A stretch of DNA of 64,000 bases, from contig NZ_KQ948457.1 of the NCBI RefSeq assembly GCF_001514115.1, forward strand, positions 413,085-477,084, written 5' to 3'. How positions within the stretch are numbered: position 1 is the first letter of the stretch; each line of letters begins with the position of its first letter. The DNA comes from Streptomyces olivochromogenes. Lineage in GTDB: Bacteria; Actinomycetota; Actinomycetes; Streptomycetales; Streptomycetaceae. Below the pieces are notes generated by a model that did not search any database, was not told the DNA's origin, and was given only the letters and a program-made list of their open reading frames with translations. The translations under genes and the position numbers were made by a program. Below are positions 25,901-33,300 of the stretch, piece by piece.

Positions 25901-26374
25901 GGCGTCCCCGGCCGGGCCTGCGGACGTCTCCTCGGCGGCTCGGGCCGCGGCCTCCCGCTCCGCGAACTCACGCTTGAGCGCGGCGGCGGAGAACCGCATG
26001 GTCGTGCCGCTCTCGATGTCACCGTTCCCGAGACCCGCCTCGTCGGCCGGTACGACCAGCGGCGTCCAGGCGGGCTGCGGCCCGGACGCGGGCACGGCCG
26101 GAGGCACCGGTGCCGCCGACGCGGCGGGCGCGGCCGGAGGAACCGGTGCGGCCGGGTCGAACGACACCGGCGGAGCGGACGGCGCGGGCGGAGCCGGGGG
26201 AGGTGGGGTCGGTGAGGCCTGGGCCGAATGGCCCGACGCGTTCTGCGTGTACCAGGCGGGCGGCGCGTAGTCGATGGTGAACTCGCCCGTCGCCTCGACG
26301 GCGGACTCCGCGTCGGACTGGTCATCGCCGGGTGTGGCCCAGCCCCCGCGGATCCCGTCCCGATCGCTGTTCAC
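22940..26374 (-). CDS. EspI-like MinD/ParA-type ATPase with very long Pro/Gln/Ala linker (ESX-associated)
   Basis: A 1144-residue protein of the ESX-associated MinD/ParA-like group (mycobacterial EspI/Rv3876 type). Residues 1 to about 750 are low-complexity: an acidic Ala/Glu/Asp part and then Pro/Gln/Gly repeats with many YGFP units. The ATPase domain begins near residue 780: [20 protein letters not shown] (deviant Walker A), [13 protein letters not shown], and later [10 protein letters not shown]. A second Pro/Gly/Gln tail follows. GTG at 26374 is preceded by AGGAGGAATT and is taken as the start; an upstream TTG in frame has no comparable site. It closes the left side of the ESX locus. In mycobacteria EspI modulates ESX-1 secretion, so a regulatory role is inferred. 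Confidence 0.82.
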   Translation of the reverse strand: [1144 protein letters not shown]

Positions 26375-26732
26375 AATTCCTCCTGGTGTGGTCAAGCACC
26401 CTCAATGCCGTGCTGACGCGACCGTTCGCTTCGCGTCGGTCATCGCGTCTCTTCGTGCGAGGCGCGGGCGCGTCCGTCGACGGGTGGGTCGAGGGATACG
26501 GGCCGCGCCCGGTCCCAGCCTAATCACCACGAGCGCCACGACGGCAGGCCCGTCCGCCCCTCCGCACGGGTCCGCTCCGTCACACCTTGCCCAGAAGCGG
26601 AGTACGCACGCATCAAGGGAGTTAACAAAACGGGCAATCGTGGTGAACAAGCCGGGCGCGACAAGGGGGAAATCGTTCCCAAAGGTCCAATTACGGACCG
26701 ATGTTGAGTCGGCGATGCTCGGGGACGCTCGG
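26375..26732. other. Spacer upstream of the EspI-like gene
   Basis: 358 bases without a gene. On the minus strand a TAGGCT near 26518-26523 resembles a Streptomyces -10 box upstream of the EspI-like gene, but its -35 match is poor. The part around 26610-26700 is AT-richer than the flanks. No RNA gene or terminator was recognised. Confidence 0.4.
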
Positions 26733-27605
26733 TCAGTCCATCCTTCGCGGCGTACCGAACAATCCGGTCTCGGCGTCCGTGGGCTGAGTCATCACGTACT
26801 GCCGGTCGCGGTCGGCGCACCAGAGCGTGACCCCGTCGGCGAGCGTGGGCAGGGAGTCCACATCGCCTCGGGGCAGCGCCAACGCCCGCCCTATTTCAGC
26901 GGCTTCGTCCGGTGAGACCCGCTGCACGCCGACGAGCCGCGCCTGCCGCAGCAACCGGGGGGCCACCGGGCTGAGATACGGCAACAGCGTCAGCACCGAC
27001 TGCCAGGGGCCGGAGACCACACGCCCGCGCGGCGGCCGCATCCCGCAGTCGCGCACCACCAGCACCGGGTTGCCTGCCGAGGAGCCCTGGGGCGGAACCC
27101 GCCCCACGTCGTGCACGCTCATGCCGTTCTGCCCGCCGCCCATGGCGTGCACCATCTGCATCCAGGCCGGCGCGCGCCCCGTCTCCACGGCCACGCGCGC
27201 CCCCGTGGCCGCCGCTCTCAGCGCGAGCACCTGCGCGGTCCAGAGACCGCCGATCAGGACGACGTCGTACGGCGTCGGCCGGTTGAGCCCCAGGACAGCG
27301 GGCTGCCCCTCGGCGTCCACCCCGATGACGACCCCGTCGTCCCCGATGGGCAGCGCGAGCGAGTCGACCTGTTCCACGGACAGCGAGTGCCGCCCGTGCC
27401 GAGGCCCGAGCAGCCCGAACCCGCTGCGCAGACGTCCACGGCCCGGCTCCGGGACCGAGGCGGGGGAGCCGGCCGATCCGGCCCCCGAGGCTCCACGAAC
27501 TCCCGGATCCCCCGAAGCCCCGTACGGTCCCGAAGCCCCGAAACCGCCCGAATTCCCGTTCCCGTACGCCCCCGAGGCGGTGGCTCCACCTGTGGTCATG
27601 GCCAT
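26733..27605 (-). CDS. ESX-associated hypothetical protein
   Basis: A 290-residue protein of unknown function. It opens with a Gly/Ser/Ala-rich stretch (about residues 1-50) and continues with a folded domain containing LPIGDDGVVIGVDAEGQPAV, YDVVLIGGLWTAQVLALRAA and VHDVGRVPPQG. It has no signal peptide, membrane segment or enzyme motif. Its ATG shares one base with the eccE stop (TGATG), so it is translated with eccE and probably supports the same membrane complex. The domain could be related to the cytosolic part of EccE-type proteins, but I could not confirm this. Confidence 0.7.
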   Translation of the reverse strand: MAMTTGGATASGAYGNGNSGGFGASGPYGASGDPGVRGASGAGSAGSPASVPEPGRGRLRSGFGLLGPRHGRHSLSVEQVDSLALPIGDDGVVIGVDAEGQPAVLGLNRPTPYDVVLIGGLWTAQVLALRAAATGARVAVETGRAPAWMQMVHAMGGGQNGMSVHDVGRVPPQGSSAGNPVLVVRDCGMRPPRGRVVSGPWQSVLTLLPYLSPVAPRLLRQARLVGVQRVSPDEAAEIGRALALPRGDVDSLPTLADGVTLWCADRDRQYVMTQPTDAETGLFGTPRRMD

Positions 27606-28936
27606 CAGCGAACACCCCCGAGAGGCAGCGTGGCGAGCACACCGGGCAGCTGCTCGCGATCGAGCCGGGCCAGCCCCGTGCCGGCCTGGCGGGCGGCGTG
27701 CTCCAACGAGCGGCGCGCCGCGACCAGTTCGTCGTCGCTGCGGCCGGTCACCCGCATGTGCCCGCACAGCGACACTTCTTGGCGCTCTCCGCGCCGCAGC
27801 GTCAGGCTGAAGGTGGTGGCCAGCGCGGGCACGGCCGTGAGCAGCGCGACGAGTTGCGGCAGGGAAGGGCCGCCGCCACCGCCCAGTTGGGGCCAGCGCC
27901 GCACCCAGTACGTCGTGTGTCTGCGGTTGTCGCAGCGCCAGCTGCGGCCGGACTCCTCGGTCCGCCGCGCGGGCAGGTCGGTGCGTCCCGCCTCGGCCGT
28001 CACCAGAGGGTTGGCACACGCCGAGGTCGCCACCGCGGCCGTCAACTCCTCCTCATTGAGCACCGTGGTACGAAAACCCGCCCCCGTGAGCCGACTCGCG
28101 AGGTGGTCCGCGGCGCGCACGACGCACTTCTGCGCGCCGACGAGTCCACCCCCGCGCGCGGCCACCGCCTCCGGGCACAGCTCCGGATCGAGCTTCAACG
28201 CGATCCAGGTGATGCGCACGGCGGGTGCCCCGGTCTGCTCCTGGAGCGGCGCGTAGTTGCTGACGGCCACGGACTGCTGTGGCAGGTGCAGCGCGGGCGC
28301 GGGCTGCGTGTGCAGCACGATCTGCGCCGACTCCAGATGGATGTCGTCCACGTCCAGCGTGTCCCGCACCAGCCCCAGGGGGAGCGGCTGCCGACTCCGC
28401 TCGGCGCGCAGCGCGGTCGCGTCGGCCTCCACCTGAAGGACGGCGGTCACGAACGTACCGTCACCGATCACGCCGACGGGCCGTCGGTCCCGCGCGCTGT
28501 ACGCGGAGGTCCGCAGGCCCGGGTCGCACTCCACGGCCGGGGCGAGACCGGGCTCCGTCCCGGGCGGTATCGGCGTACTCGCCGCGCGCCGCTGCCTCGC
28601 CCGCAACGCCCGTGCCGTGGCGAGCCATTCGGGCAACGAGCGGCCCCGGCGCCGTACGAAGGCGAGCAGGACGAGTGCGACCGCGACGACAGCGGCCGGC
28701 ATCAGCGCGAACGGACCGACGATCCAGCCGACGAGCAGCGCGGCGGCGGCGATTTCCAACAGAACGATCCGTTGCAACCGGAACGACCCCGACTGCCCGG
28801 GACGCACCTTGAGATGCAGCGCCCCCGTCTGTCCCTGCGCCCGCGCGGGCGGCGCGGACCGCTGCGACCGGGATGCCGAGGAGCCCTGCTCCCGCGACCG
28901 GTCACGCGACCGGAACCGCGTTCCGGAAGCCATCAC
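27605..28936 (-). CDS. eccE: Type VII secretion membrane protein EccE
   Basis: A 443-residue ESX core component at the periphery of the membrane complex. A basic, Arg/Ser-rich N-terminus is followed by two adjacent membrane helices (about residues 53-92, IVLLEIAAAALLVGWIVGPF and the next helix), then the cytosolic EccE domain with the conserved start PIPPGTEPGL and RPVGVIGDGTFVTAVLQVEA. GTG at 28936 or ATG at 28933 could start it. It diverges from eccB across a 194-base promoter region and is followed immediately by the 290-residue gene. Confidence 0.88.
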   Translation of the reverse strand: MMASGTRFRSRDRSREQGSSASRSQRSAPPARAQGQTGALHLKVRPGQSGSFRLQRIVLLEIAAAALLVGWIVGPFALMPAAVVAVALVLLAFVRRRGRSLPEWLATARALRARQRRAASTPIPPGTEPGLAPAVECDPGLRTSAYSARDRRPVGVIGDGTFVTAVLQVEADATALRAERSRQPLPLGLVRDTLDVDDIHLESAQIVLHTQPAPALHLPQQSVAVSNYAPLQEQTGAPAVRITWIALKLDPELCPEAVAARGGGLVGAQKCVVRAADHLASRLTGAGFRTTVLNEEELTAAVATSACANPLVTAEAGRTDLPARRTEESGRSWRCDNRRHTTYWVRRWPQLGGGGGPSLPQLVALLTAVPALATTFSLTLRRGERQEVSLCGHMRVTGRSDDELVAARRSLEHAARQAGTGLARLDREQLPGVLATLPLGGVR

Positions 28937-29130
28937 TGCATCCCCCCGTTTTCCTCACAACTCATTGGAACAACGCCACCACACAGGGCCCTTGAGGGCC
29001 CCGATACCCTACCCGCTCCACAAGACCGATCCCTTACCAGGCATAGTAGGGGGCCGGTCTGACAACGGAGGGCGGGGGACGGTGTACCCCCCAGCGCCGC
29101 CAGGCGATACACGGGGAGAAACAGGCACAC

Positions 29131-30657
29131 ATGGCATCTCGGCGGGACCAGCTCAACGCCTACACCTTCGCGAAGCGACGCACGCTCGCCTCCTTTCTCC
29201 AGCCTTCTCCGGCAGGCTCGGAGGAAGGCGCGCCCAAGCCGCTGAGCGCGCTGGTGCCCGGCGTCGTCGTGGGCGTGGTGATCCTCGCGGTGTTCGGCGG
29301 GATCGGCATGTTCAGCCCGACGGCGCCCAAGGGCTGGGCCGAGCCGGGAGCGCACGTCATCGTCGCGAGCAAGTCGACGACGAGGTATGTGGTGTTGAAG
29401 ACGGGCAAGCAGGCGCAGCTGCACCCGGTTCTCAACATGGCCTCCGCCAAGCTGCTGCTGGACCCCAGCAAGGACAGCGTCATCACCGTCGACGAGAAAA
29501 TCCTCGACAGTGGCAAGCCCCCGCACGGCGCCACGATCGGCATCCCCTACGCCCCCGACCGCCTGCCCTCTCCCGGCGAGGCCGAGACCGACAAGCACTG
29601 GGCGGTCTGCGAGCGCCCCAGTGCCGGTGGGCGGGCCATCCAGAAGGCGGCGTTCGTCTTCGCCAAGAAGGACTGGTCCAAGACCGAGGGCAGCAGCAGG
29701 CTCTCCGGAGGGGACTTGATGTACGTCGTCGCCCCCGACGGCAAGACCCAGTACGTCGTGGACGCGCAGGGTACGAGGTACCAGCTGGCCGACCCGGCCG
29801 ACACGGAGTTGCTCAAGGCCCTCGACACCCAGGGGCGCGCCCCGCAGCGCGTCTCCCAGCAATGGCTCGACACCCTGCACAGGGGCGCCGCGATCTCGAT
29901 TCCGAAGATCGACGGCACACCGGGGGGCAAGGCAGGCGCGTCCAGCAGCCTCGGGCAGTACGACAAGGTCGGCATGGTCATCAAGGCGTACGACGGCCAG
30001 TTGATGCAGTACTACGTGGTGCTGCCCGGCCGCGTGGCCCGTATCTCCGAGTTCACCGCCACGCTGCTGCTCAACAGCGGGGCCCTCGTAGGCGTGGGGC
30101 AGGCGGGCGAGGCACAGCAGGTCAGCCCCGGCGCCGTCGTCGACAGCACGACGTTCGAGGCGGAGAAGAACTGGCCGACGCACCAGCCGAAGACGGTGAA
30201 CGACGGCTCCAGCGCCACCAGCGGCCGCAACACGGTCTGCAACGTCCTGCGCTCGGTCGACGGGAACAAGGGCACGACCGCCCTTTCCGCCTGGGTGGGT
30301 ACCGACTTCCCCGCGCAGCTGCCCACGGGGTCCTCCAGCGCGTACGTCACCGCCGGCTCCGGCCAGCTCTACCGCCAGTTCCAAGGCACGGAGACGAAGG
30401 CGGGCGGCGTGTTCCTGGTCACCGACACCGGTCTGCGTTACGCCCTCCAGTCCAACAGCGACAGTGCCACCAACGACAGTGGCATCGGCACCTCCGCCGA
30501 GCAGCGCAAGGAGGAGCTGAACGAGGCCAAGATCGCCCAGACCCACCTCGGCTACGAGAAGGTGGCTCCCGTGCCCATCCCAGCGGAGTGGTCGACGTTC
30601 CTGCCGACCGGCCCGCGCCTGTCCGAGGCGGCGGCGCGGCAGCCGCAGGGCTCGTAG
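29131..30657 (+). CDS. eccB: Type VII secretion protein EccB
   Basis: A 508-residue ESX core protein with one membrane helix and a large extracytoplasmic domain. The N-terminal MASRRDQLNAYTFAKRR, the short cytosolic linker, the helix LVPGVVVGVVILAVFGGIGM (about residues 41-60) and the following SPTAPKGWAEPG match EccB. The outside domain carries the repeated EccB segments (VVLKTGKQAQLHPVLNMASA; GTRYQLAD) and two Cys likely to form a disulfide. The mycP gene follows after 25 bases. Confidence 0.93.
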   Translation: MASRRDQLNAYTFAKRRTLASFLQPSPAGSEEGAPKPLSALVPGVVVGVVILAVFGGIGMFSPTAPKGWAEPGAHVIVASKSTTRYVVLKTGKQAQLHPVLNMASAKLLLDPSKDSVITVDEKILDSGKPPHGATIGIPYAPDRLPSPGEAETDKHWAVCERPSAGGRAIQKAAFVFAKKDWSKTEGSSRLSGGDLMYVVAPDGKTQYVVDAQGTRYQLADPADTELLKALDTQGRAPQRVSQQWLDTLHRGAAISIPKIDGTPGGKAGASSSLGQYDKVGMVIKAYDGQLMQYYVVLPGRVARISEFTATLLLNSGALVGVGQAGEAQQVSPGAVVDSTTFEAEKNWPTHQPKTVNDGSSATSGRNTVCNVLRSVDGNKGTTALSAWVGTDFPAQLPTGSSSAYVTAGSGQLYRQFQGTETKAGGVFLVTDTGLRYALQSNSDSATNDSGIGTSAEQRKEELNEAKIAQTHLGYEKVAPVPIPAEWSTFLPTGPRLSEAAARQPQGS

Positions 30658-30682
30658 CCGCGGGCGGGAGGAGAACGAACTC

Positions 30683-31981
30683 ATGCTGAACGCGGATACG
30701 CTGAGGACGGCGTGGTTGCGAACCGGACGCGGCAGGCGGGCCGTGACCAGGACATCGGCCCTGGCCGCCGTGACCGCCCTCACCGCGACGACCTCGGTAC
30801 TGGCCCTGCCGCCGACAGCGGCCCGGGCGGACGACAGCGGCCAGTGCACGTTCCCGTCGAAGAAGTACTCGGGCCGCCCCTGGGCGCTGCAACGCGTCAA
30901 CCTCGACGAGCTGTGGGCGCAGTCCACCGGCAAGAACGTCCAGGTAGCCGTGATCGACACGGGAGTCGACATCAAGAACTCCCAGCTCACCCATGCTGTC
31001 GACGCCTCCAAGGGCAAGAACTACCTTCCGCCCAAGAACGCCAAGGGCGAGAAGATCGACCGCGGCAACGCGCAGGGCACCACCGACACCGTCGGCCATG
31101 GCACGCGCGTGGCCGGCATCATCGCGGCCCGCGCGGTCAAGGGCACGGGCTTCGTCGGCCTGGCCCCGGACGCCACGATCATCCCGATCAAGCAGAACGA
31201 CGCGGAGGGCGACGGAACGGCGAATACCCTGGCCCTGGCGATCCGCCACGCGGTCGCCGAGGGCGCCGACGTCATCAACATCTCCCAGGACACGGCGAAT
31301 GCCGTCGAACCCGCCGCGAGCCTGCAGGAGGCCGTCGACTACGCCCTCGGTCGGCAGGTCGTGGTCGTCGCCTCGGCCGGCAACGACGGACTGGGCGGCA
31401 ATGTCAAGATCACCTACCCGGCGTCGTACAAGGGCGTCCTCTCGGTCGCGGCCTCCGACCGCAACAACGAACGCGCCTCCTTCTCCCAGTCCAATGAGTT
31501 CGTGGGCGTGGCGGCTCCCGGCGTCGACATGATCTCCACGGTCCCCGGCGGCGGCCACTGCTCCGACAACGGCACCAGCTTCTCCGCCCCCTACGTGGCC
31601 GGCGTGGCGGCCCTCCTGAAGTCCAAGTACCCCAAGTGGACCGCCCGCGAGATCGTCGCCCAGATCGAACAGACCGCTGAACGCTCGGTGTCCGGCCGCG
31701 ACCGCCTCGTCGGTTGGGGTGTGGTCGACCCCGTCAAGGCCCTGACGGACGTCGACCCGGCTCACCCGGTGGAGACCCCCAAGGCCGAGGAGGGAGTGAC
31801 CCGCGCGGAGGCCCCCTCGGTCGCCCCCCTCCACTTCGGCGAAACCTCGGACGAACGAAACACCCGCCTGGCGACCTACGTGGTCGTCGGTGGCCTTGTG
31901 GTGGTCGCGGGCCTGGGGGGCGCGGCGGTGGCGATACGGGACACGCGGAGGCGGCGACGGGGGGTGGGCGGGGAGGCGTGA
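30683..31981 (+). CDS. mycP: Mycosin (ESX subtilisin-like protease), first copy
   Basis: A 432-residue membrane-anchored S8 serine protease of the type VII system. Signal peptide through about residue 49; catalytic triad Asp92 (VIDTGVD), His139 (VGHGTRVAG) and Ser299 (NGTSFSAPYVAG), with Asn234 in SAGND as the oxyanion residue. A C-terminal helix (TYVVVGGLVVVAGLGGAAVA) and an Arg-rich tail anchor it. The gene follows eccB closely, as in mycobacterial ESX loci, where mycosin stabilises the core complex and can process substrates. All catalytic residues are intact. A second mycosin gene lies at 38909. Confidence 0.93.
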   Translation: MLNADTLRTAWLRTGRGRRAVTRTSALAAVTALTATTSVLALPPTAARADDSGQCTFPSKKYSGRPWALQRVNLDELWAQSTGKNVQVAVIDTGVDIKNSQLTHAVDASKGKNYLPPKNAKGEKIDRGNAQGTTDTVGHGTRVAGIIAARAVKGTGFVGLAPDATIIPIKQNDAEGDGTANTLALAIRHAVAEGADVINISQDTANAVEPAASLQEAVDYALGRQVVVVASAGNDGLGGNVKITYPASYKGVLSVAASDRNNERASFSQSNEFVGVAAPGVDMISTVPGGGHCSDNGTSFSAPYVAGVAALLKSKYPKWTAREIVAQIEQTAERSVSGRDRLVGWGVVDPVKALTDVDPAHPVETPKAEEGVTRAEAPSVAPLHFGETSDERNTRLATYVVVGGLVVVAGLGGAAVAIRDTRRRRRGVGGEA

Positions 31982-32168
31982 CGCGGCCCGTCGAGACGAA
32001 TCTCCGGCAACGCATCGGCACCGGCGCCGAATACGTGATGCCGATCGAGGACCAAGGGCCGTTGAACCAGCCGCTGGAGCACACAGGCGCCTCGGGATTC
32101 GCGCGAGGCGCCCGCTGCCGTCCCGCACTGCGGGAACACCTGCCTACCCACCCCCACCTCGCACCGGC

Positions 32169-32705
32169 TCAGGAGCCCCGCTTGCAGGGTCCCTGCTTGT
32201 TGAGCGCAGCGGTGTAGCCGGAAATCAGGTTCTTCATGGCCGACTCGTCCGGCCGCGCCGGTTTCAAGACCTTGACGAGGGTGCTGATGTCCTCCTTCTC
32301 CACACCGGCTCCGCGGCACTTGATCAGCGACACAGCGGCCTGGTCGGCGTACGCGATAGTGCCGTCCTGAGCGGACTTCGGCCGCGCGATGGAGAGTTGG
32401 CTGAACAGGATGTGCTGCGCCGAATCACCGGCGTCGATTCGCTCCCTGCTCAACGTCAACACCATGACGTCGTCGACGGTGACCTTGCACAGCCGCACGT
32501 CTTCACTCGAACCCTCCACCTCGTCGGCGGTGAGCTTCTTGCCGGAGGCGGGCAGAAGGTGAGAGAGAGCGTCGGTGGGAACGGACACTCCGCACAGGGC
32601 CTTCGGGACGGTGTACTCCTGCTTCTGCTCGTTCGACGAGCAACCGACTGCCCCGCTCGCGACCGTGATGGCCACGAGCACGGCGAAGCGCACGTTGTAC
32701 GTCAA
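32169..32705 (-). CDS. Putative lipoprotein, paralogue A
   Basis: A 178-residue predicted lipoprotein: short signal peptide and lipobox AVGC (Cys at residue 22). The mature part begins EYTVPKALCGVSVPTDALSHLLPASG and aligns by eye with the protein encoded at 32782-33300 (NYAVPNELCGAQVKPE, LLPSG), including two further Cys (LCKVTV and IKCRG) and a C-terminal GPCK/LPCQ Cys. The family is unknown to me. The start is uncertain: TTG at 32705 has AAGGA upstream, and GTG 32693 is an alternative. Last gene of the minus-strand WXG-like module. Confidence 0.7.
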   Translation of the reverse strand: MTYNVRFAVLVAITVASGAVGCSSNEQKQEYTVPKALCGVSVPTDALSHLLPASGKKLTADEVEGSSEDVRLCKVTVDDVMVLTLSRERIDAGDSAQHILFSQLSIARPKSAQDGTIAYADQAAVSLIKCRGAGVEKEDISTLVKVLKPARPDESAMKNLISGYTAALNKQGPCKRGS

Positions 32706-32781
32706 CTCTCGCCATTTTCCTTTTCCGAGGGCGCAATGGGCGCAGGAACGCGATCGCTGGCGACGTGTCCCTGCGTCGTCT

Positions 32782-33300
32782 TCAGTCCTGGCAGGGCAGC
32801 GTCTTGCTGTAGGACTCGGAGAAGGCGGCGAGGAAACGCTGCATCTTGTCGTCGATGTCTCCCTCGGGATGGTTCACGTGAATTTTGAAGGAGAACCGCT
32901 CCGCCTTGTACTTGGAGTTCTTGCAATCCACAACGGTGACCGCCGCGCCACGCCCTATCGCGAACCGGCCGTCTTCAGTAGATCGCGTGTTGAATACAAG
33001 GCTCTTCTCGGCGGCCTTCTCGGCGGTGGTTCCAGCGGCCTGCCAGGCACCCTCGGTGCGTAGCTGGACCTTGTCGTCCACCGACACCGTGCAGAACTGG
33101 TGCGGTGACGCCGTGTTGGACGCCTCTTTGAGGACCCGGATCTTGTCGCCGCTGGGGAGCAGAGCCCGGGTAAGTTCGGGTTTCACTTGGGCACCGCACA
33201 GCTCGTTGGGCACCGCATAGTTCTTCTCCTCACCGGAGCACCCGGTGAGGGACAGAATCGCCAGTGCAGCGAGCGCGCCGGTGGTCCTACCTCTGATCAC
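32782..33300 (-). CDS. Putative lipoprotein, paralogue B
   Basis: A 172-residue predicted lipoprotein with lipobox LTGC (Cys21). It shares with its neighbour the YxVPxxLCG start of the mature domain, an LLPSG segment, a (L/F)C(K/T)V(T/S)VDD strand and Cys spacing, so the two arose by duplication. The GTG start at 33300 overlaps the stop of the 765-residue WXG-like gene by four bases (GTGA), so it is translationally coupled to it. It may act with that protein outside the cell, for example as binding partner or immunity factor; this is inference. Confidence 0.75.
   Translation of the reverse strand: MIRGRTTGALAALAILSLTGCSGEEKNYAVPNELCGAQVKPELTRALLPSGDKIRVLKEASNTASPHQFCTVSVDDKVQLRTEGAWQAAGTTAEKAAEKSLVFNTRSTEDGRFAIGRGAAVTVVDCKNSKYKAERFSFKIHVNHPEGDIDDKMQRFLAAFSESYSKTLPCQD

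Noticed and set aside
22700..26215. 1171-residue plus-strand open frame opposite the EspI-like gene
   Set aside because: Shadow of the low-complexity arm; the Walker A motif is on the minus strand.
26375..26395. TTG at 26395 as start of the EspI-like protein
   Set aside because: The GTG at 26374 has a near-perfect AGGAGG five to ten bases upstream, while the TTG has none.
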